Below are positions 17,590 to 27,345 of a DNA stretch of 64,000 nt, in pieces. The number at the start of each line of letters is the position of its first letter. The stretch's first letter is position 1. The stretch comes from Bacteroidia bacterium (GTDB taxonomy: Bacteria; Bacteroidota; Bacteroidia; Flavobacteriales; Flavobacteriaceae). A program made the translations under genes and the position numbers. The notes below the pieces were generated by a model, which saw only the letters and a list, made by a program, of their open reading frames with translations, made no database searches and was not told where the DNA came from. Where the stretch lies: the NCBI GenBank assembly GCA_030427585.1, contig JAUIBW010000021.1, positions 22,650 to 86,649 of the forward strand. The letters run 5' to 3'.

Positions 17590-18840
17590 ATGGAACTTTT
17601 AACCACAAATAATGTATGGATGATGGTGTGTACTGCACTTGTATTTTTCATGCACTTAGGATTTTCCTTTTTAGAAATAGGATTAACTCGTCAAAAAAAC
17701 ACAATTAACATATTATTTAAAAATGTATTTATTATCTGTATAGGTTTATTATTATACTACATCGGTGGTTTCAACCTTATGTATCCGGGGTTCGAGGATG
17801 GAGACATCGGTTTTTTAAAATTTGCAGGGTTTGGCATCGCTGCTCCCCAAAATGGGATGACTCCAGAATATGCCAGCGGAGGTTATACCTGGTGGACAGA
17901 TTTCTTATTTCAGGGAATGTTTGCCGCTACAGCCGCTACTATAGTTTCTGGTGCGGTAGCAGAGCGTATTAAGTTAGGTGCATTCATGATATTTACTATA
18001 CTTTATGTAGGTTTAGTATACCCTATAGTAGGTTCCTGGCAATGGGGAAGCGGATTTTTATCTACTTTTAAAATCGGTGAAACTGAAGGGTTTTATGACT
18101 TTGCGGGTTCTACACTCGTGCACTCTGTTGGTGGATGGGCTGCCATGGTAGCAATTATTCTATTAGGTGCAAGGATAGGCAAATATAGCTCTGAAGGAAA
18201 ACCACAAGCTATTCCTGGGCACAATATCCCCATAGCCGCTGCTGGTGTACTTATTCTTTGGCTAGGGTGGTTTGGTTTTAATGGTGGATCTGTACTCTCT
18301 GCGGATCCTGCCAGCACTTCATTAGTATTAGTAACTACCTGTCTTGCAGCGGCAGCAGGTGGTATTGGAGCATTTGTACTTTCTATCATCTTATACAAAA
18401 ACTATGATCTTACGATGTTCTTAAATGGTATTCTTGGGGGATTGGTAGGGATAACAGCCGGAGCTGATCTTATGTCCCCAAACGAAACTGTAATTATTGG
18501 TTTATGTGCTGGTATAATTATTGTGCTTGGTATAGCACTGGTAGATAAATTAAAACTAGACGATCCTGTAGGTGCCATAGCTGTTCATTTAATCTGTGGC
18601 ATTTGGGGAACTATAGCTGTAGGGATTTTTGGGGCGAAAGCTGGATTTGATCAGTTCTTGGTTCAGGGGCTTGGTATCTTTATTGTAGGGGCTTTTTGTT
18701 CAACTACAGCTTTTATTATTATATTCATACTTAAAAAAACTATAGGAATCCGAGTTTCAGAAAAAGAAGAAATTGACGGATTAGACAATCATGAACATGG
18801 TATGGATGCTTATCCTGATTTTAGAATTAACCAACATTAA
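17590..18840 (+). CDS. amt: ammonium transporter
   Basis: A 416-residue Amt/MEP/Rh channel with about eleven hydrophobic segments. Family signatures are visible: DFAGSTLVHSVGGWAAMV carries the first pore His, LWLGWFGFNGGS is the conserved TM segment, and DPVGAIAVHLICGIWGTIAVG carries the second pore His. The N-terminus begins with a first span without a clear cleavable signal. It follows the PII gene by 66 bp, the standard glnK-amtB pairing, and opposite gltBD it completes an ammonium uptake and assimilation locus. A strong hairpin terminator follows. Confidence 0.96.
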   Translation: MELLTTNNVWMMVCTALVFFMHLGFSFLEIGLTRQKNTINILFKNVFIICIGLLLYYIGGFNLMYPGFEDGDIGFLKFAGFGIAAPQNGMTPEYASGGYTWWTDFLFQGMFAATAATIVSGAVAERIKLGAFMIFTILYVGLVYPIVGSWQWGSGFLSTFKIGETEGFYDFAGSTLVHSVGGWAAMVAIILLGARIGKYSSEGKPQAIPGHNIPIAAAGVLILWLGWFGFNGGSVLSADPASTSLVLVTTCLAAAAGGIGAFVLSIILYKNYDLTMFLNGILGGLVGITAGADLMSPNETVIIGLCAGIIIVLGIALVDKLKLDDPVGAIAVHLICGIWGTIAVGIFGAKAGFDQFLVQGLGIFIVGAFCSTTAFIIIFILKKTIGIRVSEKEEIDGLDNHEHGMDAYPDFRINQH

Positions 18841-18869
18841 AAACAATAAAGATCTAAATTGTTTATTAT

Positions 18870-18921
18870 AATAATGAGCTTTCTTATCGTATTTAGGAAG
18901 CTCATTATTTAATCTTTTTTT
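18870..18921. terminator. terminator after amt, overlapping the kinase 3' end
   Basis: A 12-bp perfect stem, AATAATGAGCTT (18870-18881) with AAGCTCATTATT (18898-18909), is followed by TTTTTTT on the plus strand. The right arm ends on the stop codon of the convergent kinase gene and the T run lies inside its last codons. Confidence 0.8.
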
Positions 18922-21134
18922 AGAGAAAAGGACAAGATTTTTTGAAATAAATCACTTCGTTTATATGGCTTAGCAACAATACCATTCATACCAGATTGAT
19001 GAACCTTTGTAATTACCCTTTCTAAATCAACCGCTGTTAATGCCATAATAATAACATCTTTATTAAACTCTCTTATTTTTTGAGTCGTTTCAAAACCATC
19101 TTGTTCTGGCATATGAATATCCATAAAAACCACATCGTAGTCATTTTTTTGCGTTAATAGTACAGCATCAAAACCATTATCTACTGTTGTACATATCGCT
19201 CCTGCACTTTCTAAAATCTTTTTTGTAATCATTAGATTAATCGTATTATCATCTACAACCAACATGCTATACCCTTCTAATATGTTGGCATAATCTTCAT
19301 CATTTACAATCGGCACTTTTGTATTCTTTAAGTTTCGTTCCATTTCAATTTCAAAAGAAAACGAAGTCCCCTTACCTTCTTCAGATTCTACAACTATTGA
19401 GGATTTATACAAATCTTCTATAAACCGTTTTACGATATACAATCCTAACCCAGAGCCTCCTTTGTGTTTATCTATATGATGTATTCCCTTAAATCCATCG
19501 AATACATCTGATATTAATTCTTTTTTAATACCGATACCGTTATCTTTCACTACAAAGTGATACCTGATCATATTTTCGAAAGTTGCAACTTGCGTAACCT
19601 CTATCCAGATATTTCCATTTGTAGTAAACTTAATAGCATTAGAAACAAGGTTAATAAAAATCTGAGAAAGTCTTAAACGATCTCCTAAAACATTTGTTTC
19701 TGCATTTTCTGCTATATTTATATGTAATTCTGTATTACTCTTATGTAATTGATACGAAAACGAATTACAAATATTCGTTAGCATTTCACCTAAGAAAAAA
19801 GCATCTTTATTTAGTCTAACATTTCCCAGACGGAACTTAGAATATTCTAAAGCATTATTTACCAATCCAGATAAATGATTATTAGAAAACTTTAATGTAT
19901 TTAGAAATTCCTCCCTCTGTTTTTGATTTTTTGTATTTTCTATAATTTCTACTAGCCCTTGTATTGTATAGATAGGTGTTCTCAATTCATGACTCATTAT
20001 AGAAAAAAACTGATTACGTTCTTCATCAACCGCTAGTAACTCAGCATTTTTTTCTTTCAACTCTTCATTAATCCTATGCTTATGATTGTTAGACCTATAT
20101 ACATAAACACTAAAAATAATCGCCAACAACAACAAAAACCCTATTAAAAAACTGATCTGAAAATAACTTTTTTGAATCTGAATATTTTTCTCATTGATAA
20201 CAGAAAGTTGTTCAATATCCTTTTTATTCCTGGCAATTTCATAAATAAAACTATCTGCGTTAGAGGCACGTTTTTTCAGTTTTTTAACATAAGTCTCCTG
20301 ATATTTATTCGATAATGCCTGATAATAAGACACCGAATCCATATTTTTATCATACTCATAAAAATAGCGTGCTTTATATTGTTGTATCAATCTTAAATAT
20401 TCATCACGTTCTCTTTGTACAAAAAAGAGAGAATCTCGTTCTGTTTCATTTAGCAATCGATACGATTTCTGATAATCTATACCTTTTTTCATTAATGCCA
20501 TTGCAAAATATATCTTTAACTCGTTTCTCACAACATCATTAATGACATGTTTACTTTCCTTTGACATCTTTGTAAAATCATAATCATCAAGGTCGGATAG
20601 CGTCTTTTTGGAAATGGAAATCACTTGTTTAAAGTTACTTCTATTCATTTCGCTTATGATATAATCAAGATGATGAAAAAATATAATACCATTTTTACTC
20701 TCTTCATTATCATTAAGATACTTTTGATATAAGCTATCTAGTTCTTTGTACCTATTTGTTTCTCTAAACAGCCTTAGCATGACTACTTTGATCTTTGATT
20801 CATAAGAATTACATGGTATCTTTTTTGAAATTTCCTTAGCTTTAAATATGTAATTTGCTGCTGCATTGGGTTTTCCCGAAGTCATAAAAATTAGCCCGTA
20901 GTTATAATTATAGGACAACAAAAACTCATCATCTGGTTCTGATTTTTTATGATTAAAAATGGTATCTAAAAAAATTCTGGCCTCGACAATGCTATCATTC
21001 CTTATCAAACGATAAATAGTATTGTCTATTTCTAAAGTTGATTTTTCAATCTTTTCTTCTTTTTGAGCAACACTATCAATACCCCAAAAAATTAACAGAA
21101 TAATTATATTTATTTTAAAAATTTTCACACACAT
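18909..21134 (-). CDS. hybrid sensor histidine kinase with TPR-like periplasmic domain and receiver domain
   Basis: A 741-residue protein when started at ATG 21134 (MCVKIFKINIIILLIFWGIDSVAQ is a good signal sequence); an in-frame TTG 42 bases upstream is less likely. Order of parts: signal peptide; a helical TPR-like sensor to about residue 310; one membrane span near 320-342 (ISFLIGFLLLLAIIFSVYVY); a HisKA domain with phospho-His382 in MSHELRTPI; an ATPase with LVSNAIKFT, KDNGIGI and GSGLGLYIV; and a C-terminal receiver with VVDDN and phospho-Asp672 (VFMDIHMP). The receiver is fused without an HPt or DNA-binding domain, so its output partner is elsewhere. The gene is alone on its strand, with no response regulator next to it. 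Confidence 0.9.
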   Translation of the reverse strand: MCVKIFKINIIILLIFWGIDSVAQKEEKIEKSTLEIDNTIYRLIRNDSIVEARIFLDTIFNHKKSEPDDEFLLSYNYNYGLIFMTSGKPNAAANYIFKAKEISKKIPCNSYESKIKVVMLRLFRETNRYKELDSLYQKYLNDNEESKNGIIFFHHLDYIISEMNRSNFKQVISISKKTLSDLDDYDFTKMSKESKHVINDVVRNELKIYFAMALMKKGIDYQKSYRLLNETERDSLFFVQRERDEYLRLIQQYKARYFYEYDKNMDSVSYYQALSNKYQETYVKKLKKRASNADSFIYEIARNKKDIEQLSVINEKNIQIQKSYFQISFLIGFLLLLAIIFSVYVYRSNNHKHRINEELKEKNAELLAVDEERNQFFSIMSHELRTPIYTIQGLVEIIENTKNQKQREEFLNTLKFSNNHLSGLVNNALEYSKFRLGNVRLNKDAFFLGEMLTNICNSFSYQLHKSNTELHINIAENAETNVLGDRLRLSQIFINLVSNAIKFTTNGNIWIEVTQVATFENMIRYHFVVKDNGIGIKKELISDVFDGFKGIHHIDKHKGGSGLGLYIVKRFIEDLYKSSIVVESEEGKGTSFSFEIEMERNLKNTKVPIVNDEDYANILEGYSMLVVDDNTINLMITKKILESAGAICTTVDNGFDAVLLTQKNDYDVVFMDIHMPEQDGFETTQKIREFNKDVIIMALTAVDLERVITKVHQSGMNGIVAKPYKRSDLFQKILSFSLKKD

Positions 21135-21317
21135 ACCCCATATTATCAAAAAAACCACTACAACAATATAAAACAATATCTGTTTATTTCTATATTATTT
21201 TACGGTTTTACAGTATAAAAACAACATATTTTTATCTTTCAATCCCAAAAAATTATGTTATCCTGTTATTTTTAAAGGCTTTATCATTCCTAAAGCGCCA
21301 AAAAATTACATGAAAAA

Positions 21318-21337
21318 GCCTGAATAAATATTCAGGC
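21318..21337 (-). terminator. terminator after the DUF4870 gene
   Basis: An 8-bp perfect stem, GCCTGAAT (21318-21325) with ATTCAGGC (21330-21337), has a four-base loop. On the minus strand it is followed by TTTTTC. It lies 54 bp past the DUF4870 stop. Confidence 0.6.
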
Positions 21338-21391
21338 AATCTACTAATATAACTGCTAAGTTATAATATTTTAATTACTTCATATTAGCAA

Positions 21392-21730
21392 TTATTTAAT
21401 GATTTGTATAGACAAAGGATATGAAGGTTCTTCTCCATTATTTGCTTTTATAGCATTAATGATAGGAAATATAAAGCATAATAGTGCAATAAGAGCTAAC
21501 CCCAATAATCCTAGTCCAAATAATAATATTAAGGGAACACATACAATTGCATAAATAAACATACTTATCTGAAAATTCATAATTGATTTTCCATGCTCAT
21601 CCATAGCCGAAACTCTTTCTCTCTGAGTTAGCCATAATATTAAAGGTACTATAAACCCTCCAAACCCTGTGATGAGGTCTAATAATTGTGATAAATGGGT
21701 AATAACTAATAATGACCTGTCTTGTCTCAT
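21392..21730 (-). CDS. DUF4870 (Tic20-like) small membrane protein
   Basis: A 112-residue protein with three to four hydrophobic segments (near 10-32, 48-68, 68-95). It has the DUF4870 pattern: an N-terminal His/Leu-rich helix (THLSQLLDLITGFGGFIVPLILWL), a polar MDEHGKSIMNFQISM loop, and a C-terminal helical hairpin before a short cytoplasmic tail. The biochemical role of the family is unknown. It has its own terminator downstream and no clear operon partner. Confidence 0.8.
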   Translation of the reverse strand: MRQDRSLLVITHLSQLLDLITGFGGFIVPLILWLTQRERVSAMDEHGKSIMNFQISMFIYAIVCVPLILLFGLGLLGLALIALLCFIFPIINAIKANNGEEPSYPLSIQIIK

Positions 21731-21852
21731 GATTTCTACTTTTTTTGGTTGATGATTGATTAAATTGCTAAAAACATTAGCAATACATATTTATACGACG
21801 ATAAAAATAGCATTTTGTTACAGTAACTACTCTAATATTTGGGTACCTAATC

Positions 21853-21886
21853 AAAAAACACCCCGATACAAAGTACCAGGGTGTTT
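21853..21886 (-). terminator. terminator of the T9SS protease gene
   Basis: An 8-bp perfect stem, AAACACCC (21856-21863) with GGGTGTTT (21879-21886), is followed on the minus strand by TTTTTT and starts 37 bp beyond the protease stop. Confidence 0.7.
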
Positions 21887-21922
21887 CTTAATTACTAAAT
21901 TTAATGTCTTCTATGTAAAAAG

Positions 21923-24340
21923 TTAATTCACAATTAGTTTCTCGGTAGCAGATTCCCCAGTGCTACTATCGATTTTAATTAGATAAATCCCTCTACCCAA
22001 TGATAAGTTTCGGGCCGAAATTGTATTAATACCCGGCTGCATATTTATTCTAGCTTTTTTACTCCCCAGAATCGTATAAATGGTTGCAGTTACATTTCCT
22101 TTTATATATTGACTTAGATGTAACGAAAAGATATCTTTTGCAGGGTTTGGCTTGATACTTAATCCTGCAAGATCACCTTCATTCTCGTCTCCTATAATTG
22201 GTGAAACTGATTCTAACTGAGCTATTAAACTTTCTGAAGTTGCTGATCTCCCACAAGAACCTTCGTATATTTTCACATTACTAAAAACAGAAGTATTACC
22301 ACTACCAGCATCATTATCATTTATAAAAACCAGTCTATCCATACTACCAGTATAGAAATTCCCTACCGGAATGACATATTTTTTTGTACCACTAGTATAA
22401 TCATCAAAATTGGTTACCCCATAGTTTTGAGTACCATGAACTTTAAAATACCTAGTAGAGGTTAATGTATTATCATTTTCAAAACCAACTGCGTGAATTT
22501 CTCCTTCAGAAGTACTGCTAAAATCAAATTCTATTACTGTATTCGCAGTTACTGTATAATTCATAGCAATATATTTCCATGTATTATTTTGTAAAGAAAG
22601 TCCAGCTCCACCACTTTGGATTGAAAAATTGCCTGCAGTATCCTGATTAGAGAATGCTGTGATTGTAAAACCATTAAAGTCTAAAGCTGTACATACAGGA
22701 GGTGTTACCGTACCATTAGATATATTTAGAGCATCAATAGCAATATCTCCTTGCCAACTGCTTCCTGTTACAACATTTAATCTTAACTGCACGCTTGTAT
22801 TACCAGCATATGAAGAGAGATCTATATCAGCTGCATTCCAATCTGTTCCCTGTGCTCCTGTTTTGGTAAACACACTTGACCAGTTTCCTGTATTATTTGT
22901 TCTGGCTTCTACAGTTAATGTTCCTACTGCATTACCTATCATATGATATTGAAAACTTAATTGTGGCGTTGTAAGACTTGTAAAATTTAAACAAGGTGAA
23001 TTTAAGATTGCTCTTTTAGAAGGGAATCCTGTTCCGTTTCCAGATGCTTCTACATAGATATATGAAGTACCATCTACAGCACTGCTTGGCCCAGTACCAT
23101 TAGAAGGAGTACCATTAGAATTTACAGTCCAGTCTAAGTCATCTCCACCGACTTGTTTCCAAGCTCCTATATTACCTTCAAAACTTTCGCTATATGGGAA
23201 AGAAGCAATATCACCCGTACATTCATCGGTTGGTGGATTTCCATCAAGTCCCATAGCATCCCAAAAAGCAGGTATTGTAGCTCTCTCTCCAGAATTAGAT
23301 CCACCAGATCCAGAGCATCCTCCGTAGGCGTGAACCCCAACTGCATTTCCTGTTGCAGCATCTATTATCGGGCTTCCAGAATTTCCTCCGGTCGTATCTG
23401 TTCTATATCTCACAAACGTATTGGTAACAGAAGATAGTGGTCCTGTATGCGTTTGCTGTGTTTGGTTATCAACACCTGTATCTGTACCAAACCCTGTTAT
23501 TGTTATATTATTTCCAGGGGCACTTTGCACTACATTAAATGATTTACCCTGTGCTTGTATAGGTGTTTGACCAGTTTGTGAATTTGCACTTGCTGTAAAT
23601 ACAGCCCAATCATTAGCCTGACTTGGGTTATTGGTATATGGTGTGACAAAATTACCTATTGGATATTGATCTTCTGGCCCAGGATGTACAATGGTACGAT
23701 CTGGATTAGATTTAGGTACATTAAATTCTATAAGTTGCGCTCTGCTCCCCACGCAATGTCCTGCAGTAACCAATCTACCATTAGTAATAATCCAACCTGT
23801 ACAACCGATAGGTACTATTCGTCCGATTGCATTATCTGTAGAATCGACTCTATCATCCGTCGAACCACATTGAGATTTTGATCCCGGATCGTTTTCACCG
23901 ACTCCCACTTCGTGAATAGTAAAACCTATAGCTGTTTCTCCTGATGCTACGGTTAGTTTTAGCGTTATTTTATCACCATTAAAATAAGCTGTGCTATTCT
24001 TCCACTCTTTGATGGTCTTTGATGTTAATGTTTGGGTAGCTCCGTCCAACGCCGATGTAATGGTTAGTGTACTCTTATTTCCAAGATTTACATCTTTAAG
24101 AAATAAACGTAGCCACGTAGCTCCTTTTTCTGATATGGTTTCTGTAACAATTTGTGAACTATTTTTACTCTGATTGCTATCAGGTTTTATCTTCATATTA
24201 TACTTTGTATAATGTCGTGGTAGCTCATCCTGAGCAAAATTGATATAGGGTATCAACATAAAAATAATGCATAGCAGTATACATATTCGATGTACAGGAT
24301 ACCTATAAATGTTAATTGAGTTTGTGTTGTTTGAGTTCAT
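21923..24340 (-). CDS. secreted trypsin-like serine endopeptidase with T9SS type A sorting domain
   Basis: An 805-residue protein. The signal peptide ends near residue 36 (INFAQ). A prodomain-like region precedes a chymotrypsin-fold protease with all three catalytic residues visible: His195 in TAGHC, Asp244 in NDWAVF and Ser321 in GGNSGSP. Residues about 375-545 resemble a MAM/jelly-roll module (SFPYSESFEGNIGAWKQ...), and about 550-695 a second beta-sandwich. The last ~75 residues (LSIKPNPAKDIFSLHL ... GRGIYLIKI...EKLIVN) are a T9SS type A C-terminal signal, so the protein should be exported through the T9SS and anchored or released at the surface. Probable role: extracellular protein degradation. 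Single-gene unit with its own terminator. Confidence 0.92.
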   Translation of the reverse strand: MNSNNTNSINIYRYPVHRICILLCIIFMLIPYINFAQDELPRHYTKYNMKIKPDSNQSKNSSQIVTETISEKGATWLRLFLKDVNLGNKSTLTITSALDGATQTLTSKTIKEWKNSTAYFNGDKITLKLTVASGETAIGFTIHEVGVGENDPGSKSQCGSTDDRVDSTDNAIGRIVPIGCTGWIITNGRLVTAGHCVGSRAQLIEFNVPKSNPDRTIVHPGPEDQYPIGNFVTPYTNNPSQANDWAVFTASANSQTGQTPIQAQGKSFNVVQSAPGNNITITGFGTDTGVDNQTQQTHTGPLSSVTNTFVRYRTDTTGGNSGSPIIDAATGNAVGVHAYGGCSGSGGSNSGERATIPAFWDAMGLDGNPPTDECTGDIASFPYSESFEGNIGAWKQVGGDDLDWTVNSNGTPSNGTGPSSAVDGTSYIYVEASGNGTGFPSKRAILNSPCLNFTSLTTPQLSFQYHMIGNAVGTLTVEARTNNTGNWSSVFTKTGAQGTDWNAADIDLSSYAGNTSVQLRLNVVTGSSWQGDIAIDALNISNGTVTPPVCTALDFNGFTITAFSNQDTAGNFSIQSGGAGLSLQNNTWKYIAMNYTVTANTVIEFDFSSTSEGEIHAVGFENDNTLTSTRYFKVHGTQNYGVTNFDDYTSGTKKYVIPVGNFYTGSMDRLVFINDNDAGSGNTSVFSNVKIYEGSCGRSATSESLIAQLESVSPIIGDENEGDLAGLSIKPNPAKDIFSLHLSQYIKGNVTATIYTILGSKKARINMQPGINTISARNLSLGRGIYLIKIDSSTGESATEKLIVN

Positions 24341-24642
24341 AAGAATAAGATTAAAAATATTAGATTAGACATTAAATTTAGTTAGCACAAAAACTCTTGC
24401 AGCACCTTTAGTTGCTACAAAATTGTATTCCACTAACTGGTCATCTAATTTTTAATTAATCAAAAACCAGTGGTTTTTCCTATTCTTTTTTTCCGAAGGA
24501 AATAAGTTGGTTAATACTGAAGTATTTCTTCTTCTTCCTGCTACAAGATAGAAAAGAAAATCAACTCCTCAAAAAAGTTTGGCTATCAAAATTTAAAATA
24601 CATCTATTAATACCTATTTTTGCTCTTTTATAGATAAAATAT
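24341..24642. other. 302-bp divergent intergenic region before mnmE
   Basis: Contains no recognisable gene. A -7-like box TATTTTTG lies at 24615-24622, 20 bp before the mnmE start; no suitably spaced TTG was found. A short hairpin (AAAAACC / GGTTTTT) lies near 24464-24480. Confidence 0.4.
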
Positions 24643-26034
24643 ATGATCGCACAAGATACCATAGTAGCATTAGCAACCCCATCAGGAGCTGGGGCTATAG
24701 CGGTCATTCGTATCTCTGGAAAAGAAGCTATTACGATTTGTTCTCCTTTATTTCGATCTGTGAGCAGAAAAGAACTAAGTGCTCAAAAAAGCCATACTAT
24801 ACACCTGGGACACATTGTTGACGAAAACAGAATACTTGATGAAGTTTTGATTTCTATTTTTAAAGACTCTAATTCATATACTGGGGAACCTACCATAGAG
24901 ATTTCTTGTCACGGTTCTGTATATATCCAACAAGAAATTATTCAGTTATTACTACGGAAAGGATGTAGAATGGCTAATGCAGGAGAGTTTACACTACGTG
25001 CATTTATTAATGGAAAACTAGATCTTTCTCAAGCCGAAGCTGTAGCCGATCTTATTGCATCTGATTCTGAAGCTTCTCATCAAATCGCAATGCAACAAAT
25101 GCGAGGTGGTTTTTCTAATGAGATTCAAAAACTGAGAGATGAACTACTGAATTTTGCTTCTTTAATAGAACTCGAGTTAGATTTTGCCGAAGAAGATGTA
25201 GAATTTGCAGATCGCACTCAGTTTAAAGATTTAATCGCGAGAATCATAAACGTATTAAAACGCCTTATCGATTCTTTTGCAGTGGGTAATGTTATCAAAA
25301 ACGGAATCCCAGTAGCTATTGTTGGGGAACCTAATGTCGGAAAATCTACATTGCTTAATGCATTACTAAACGAAGAAAGAGCCATTGTATCGGATATCGC
25401 AGGAACCACTCGAGATACTATAGAAGATGAAATTACTATTGGCGGTATTGGATTTCGATTTATAGATACTGCTGGGATACGGGAAACCAAAGATGTTGTA
25501 GAAAGTATAGGCATCCAAAAGACATTTGAAAAAATTGAACAAGCACAGGTAGTTATCTATTTGGTAGATAGTTCTGAGTTGACAGTTGATGGTATGCAAA
25601 CACTTAAGGTTGGAATTGGTAAAATAAAAAATAAGTATCCCCAAAAACCTCTGATTATTGTTGCTAATAAAGTAGATAAACTAGATAACGATCAAACTTC
25701 GAAACTAACATCTGAAATCAAAAACATCCATCTTCTTTCTGCAAAACAAAACACAGGTGTCGAAGCCTTACAAAATAAACTTCTTGAGTATGTAAATACA
25801 GGGGCTTTACGCAATAATGAGACGATTGTTACGAATTCTCGTCACTATGATGCTTTATTAAAAGCTTTAGAAGAAATACAGAAAGTACAATATGGATTAG
25901 ATACCGGACTTTCTGGAGACCTGATGGCTATAGACATACGACAGGCGTTATATCATTTTGGTGAAATTACAGGAGAAATTACCAGTGATGATTTGCTCGG
26001 AAATATCTTTGCTAATTTCTGTATCGGGAAGTAA
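24643..26034 (+). CDS. mnmE: tRNA uridine-5-carboxymethylaminomethyl modification GTPase
   Basis: A 463-residue MnmE (TrmE). The N-terminal folate-binding domain is followed by a helical domain holding an inserted Ras-like GTPase with GEPNVGKSTL (P-loop), DTAG and NKVD motifs, and the C-terminus ends FCIGK, whose Cys is the conserved catalytic-site residue. With MnmG it modifies the wobble uridine of certain tRNAs. The last codons overlap the left attachment site of the integrated element, and the integrated form keeps an intact stop and C-terminus, so function should be retained. The same 19 bp recur at 46129-46147. Confidence 0.97.
   Translation: MIAQDTIVALATPSGAGAIAVIRISGKEAITICSPLFRSVSRKELSAQKSHTIHLGHIVDENRILDEVLISIFKDSNSYTGEPTIEISCHGSVYIQQEIIQLLLRKGCRMANAGEFTLRAFINGKLDLSQAEAVADLIASDSEASHQIAMQQMRGGFSNEIQKLRDELLNFASLIELELDFAEEDVEFADRTQFKDLIARIINVLKRLIDSFAVGNVIKNGIPVAIVGEPNVGKSTLLNALLNEERAIVSDIAGTTRDTIEDEITIGGIGFRFIDTAGIRETKDVVESIGIQKTFEKIEQAQVVIYLVDSSELTVDGMQTLKVGIGKIKNKYPQKPLIIVANKVDKLDNDQTSKLTSEIKNIHLLSAKQNTGVEALQNKLLEYVNTGALRNNETIVTNSRHYDALLKALEEIQKVQYGLDTGLSGDLMAIDIRQALYHFGEITGEITSDDLLGNIFANFCIGK
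26016..26034 (+). other. attL: left attachment site of the integrated element
   Basis: TTTCTGTATCGGGAAGTAA, the last codons and stop of mnmE, is repeated perfectly at 46129-46147. Flanking bases differ, so the repeat is exactly 19 bp. It lies 178 bp before the integrase start. A very similar 18-bp trmE 3' sequence is the known attB of Salmonella genomic island 1, from memory of that family. Confidence 0.9.
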
Positions 26035-26144
26035 ATATATTTTCCTTTGATATACTTTTAGTTTCTTTTTGTCTGTATAATAGGTTTTTATAGTAATTTT
26101 AAAGGATTTTACTTTCCAATGATAAACTTATTTTTGTATTTTTA

Positions 26145-26203
26145 TTTCACCTAAATTTCATCTTTTATAAGATTTTGATACGAAAGATGAAAAAATTTCA
26201 CCT
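26145..26203. repeat. repeat cluster between attL and the integrase gene (possible integrase arm sites)
   Basis: Direct repeats TTTCACCT at 26145-26152 and 26196-26203 flank a perfect 10-bp inverted repeat, TTTCATCTTT (26156-26165) with AAAGATGAAA (26183-26192). A -7-like box TATTTTTG lies at 26129-26136. Binding by integrase or excisionase is inferred from position only. Confidence 0.45.
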
Positions 26204-26211
26204 TTTGTGTT

Positions 26212-27345
26212 ATGAAAATAAGTTTAAAGAAAAAGAAAATAAAGAATAACCGATATAGTCTTTATATCGAGTATTACAAAGGTCATTACATAGATCCAAA
26301 TGGGGTTAATAAATACAATAGGGATTTTGAGTATTTAAAACTTTATACCTTTCAAAATCCTAAAGGCAGTGAAGAAAAAAAGCACAATAAGGAAACATAT
26401 TTATTAGCGGATAAAATCCTTTCCCTTAGAAAAGCAGATGCCATTCAAGGTAAGTATAACATAAAAGATGCTAAGAAAAGTAAAACCCGATTTCTAGATT
26501 TTTTTAGCAAGCTAAAAAATGAGCGTATTGATAGCATTAAAAATTATGGAAATTGGGATGCTGCGCAAAAACACCTAGAGCGTTTTTGTCCTGCCTCTGT
26601 AACTTTTGACGATATAGATGAAAACTTTGTAAAGGGTTTTAAAAATTACCTAGATAAAGATGCAAAGACAAAGAGCGATTTAGGCCTGTCTCAAAATTCA
26701 AAATATTCTTATTTCAATAAATTCAAAGCAGCCTTAAAAGAGGCTTTTGAATTAGGTTATTTAGATAGTAACATCGTAAAAAAAGTAAAAGGTTTTGAGC
26801 AAGGAGAATCAAAAAGAGAGTATTTAACACATTCAGAGCTTCAAGCTTTATCAAATGCTACATGTAAATATAAGATGCTTAAAAACGCATTTATATTTAG
26901 TTGCCTAACTGGTTTACGTTGGAGTGATATAAATAAAATGATCTGGTCTGAAGTTCGCGATGAAGATTCAGGTTCCAGAATCATATTTAGACAACAAAAA
27001 ACAGACGGACTCGAGTATCTTTATATATCTAAACAAGCGAGAGATTTATTAGGAGAAAGGCAATCAGAAAGTGATCGTGTATTTGTAGGTTTGAAATATG
27101 GTGCGCATTTTAATGCCGAAATATTACGGTGGTGTATGCGTGCTGGTATTACAAAACATATTACGTTTCACAGTGCCAGACATACAAATGCTGTTTTACT
27201 TCTAGAGAATGGTGCAGATATTTACACGGTATCTAAAAGATTAGGTCATAAAGAGCTAAGAACTACAGAGATTTATGCTAAGATCATTGATAAAAAGATG
27301 AAAGAAGCGGCAAATATTATACCCGAATTAAAACTACAATTATGA
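26212..27345 (+). CDS. int: tyrosine recombinase / integrase of the element
   Basis: A 377-residue phage-type integrase of the Bacteroidetes subclass: N-terminal arm-binding region, SAM-like core-binding domain (about 95-195) and catalytic domain (about 200-360). The catalytic set is complete by eye: Arg236 (TGLRWSD), Lys263 (QQKT), His320-x-x-Arg323 (FHSARHT), His346 (RLGHKEL) and Tyr355 (TTEIYAK). It should cut and rejoin the 19-bp att core at the mnmE 3' end. The gene is adjacent to attL and overlaps the following membrane-protein gene by 4 bp (ATGA). Confidence 0.95.
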   Translation: MKISLKKKKIKNNRYSLYIEYYKGHYIDPNGVNKYNRDFEYLKLYTFQNPKGSEEKKHNKETYLLADKILSLRKADAIQGKYNIKDAKKSKTRFLDFFSKLKNERIDSIKNYGNWDAAQKHLERFCPASVTFDDIDENFVKGFKNYLDKDAKTKSDLGLSQNSKYSYFNKFKAALKEAFELGYLDSNIVKKVKGFEQGESKREYLTHSELQALSNATCKYKMLKNAFIFSCLTGLRWSDINKMIWSEVRDEDSGSRIIFRQQKTDGLEYLYISKQARDLLGERQSESDRVFVGLKYGAHFNAEILRWCMRAGITKHITFHSARHTNAVLLLENGADIYTVSKRLGHKELRTTEIYAKIIDKKMKEAANIIPELKLQL

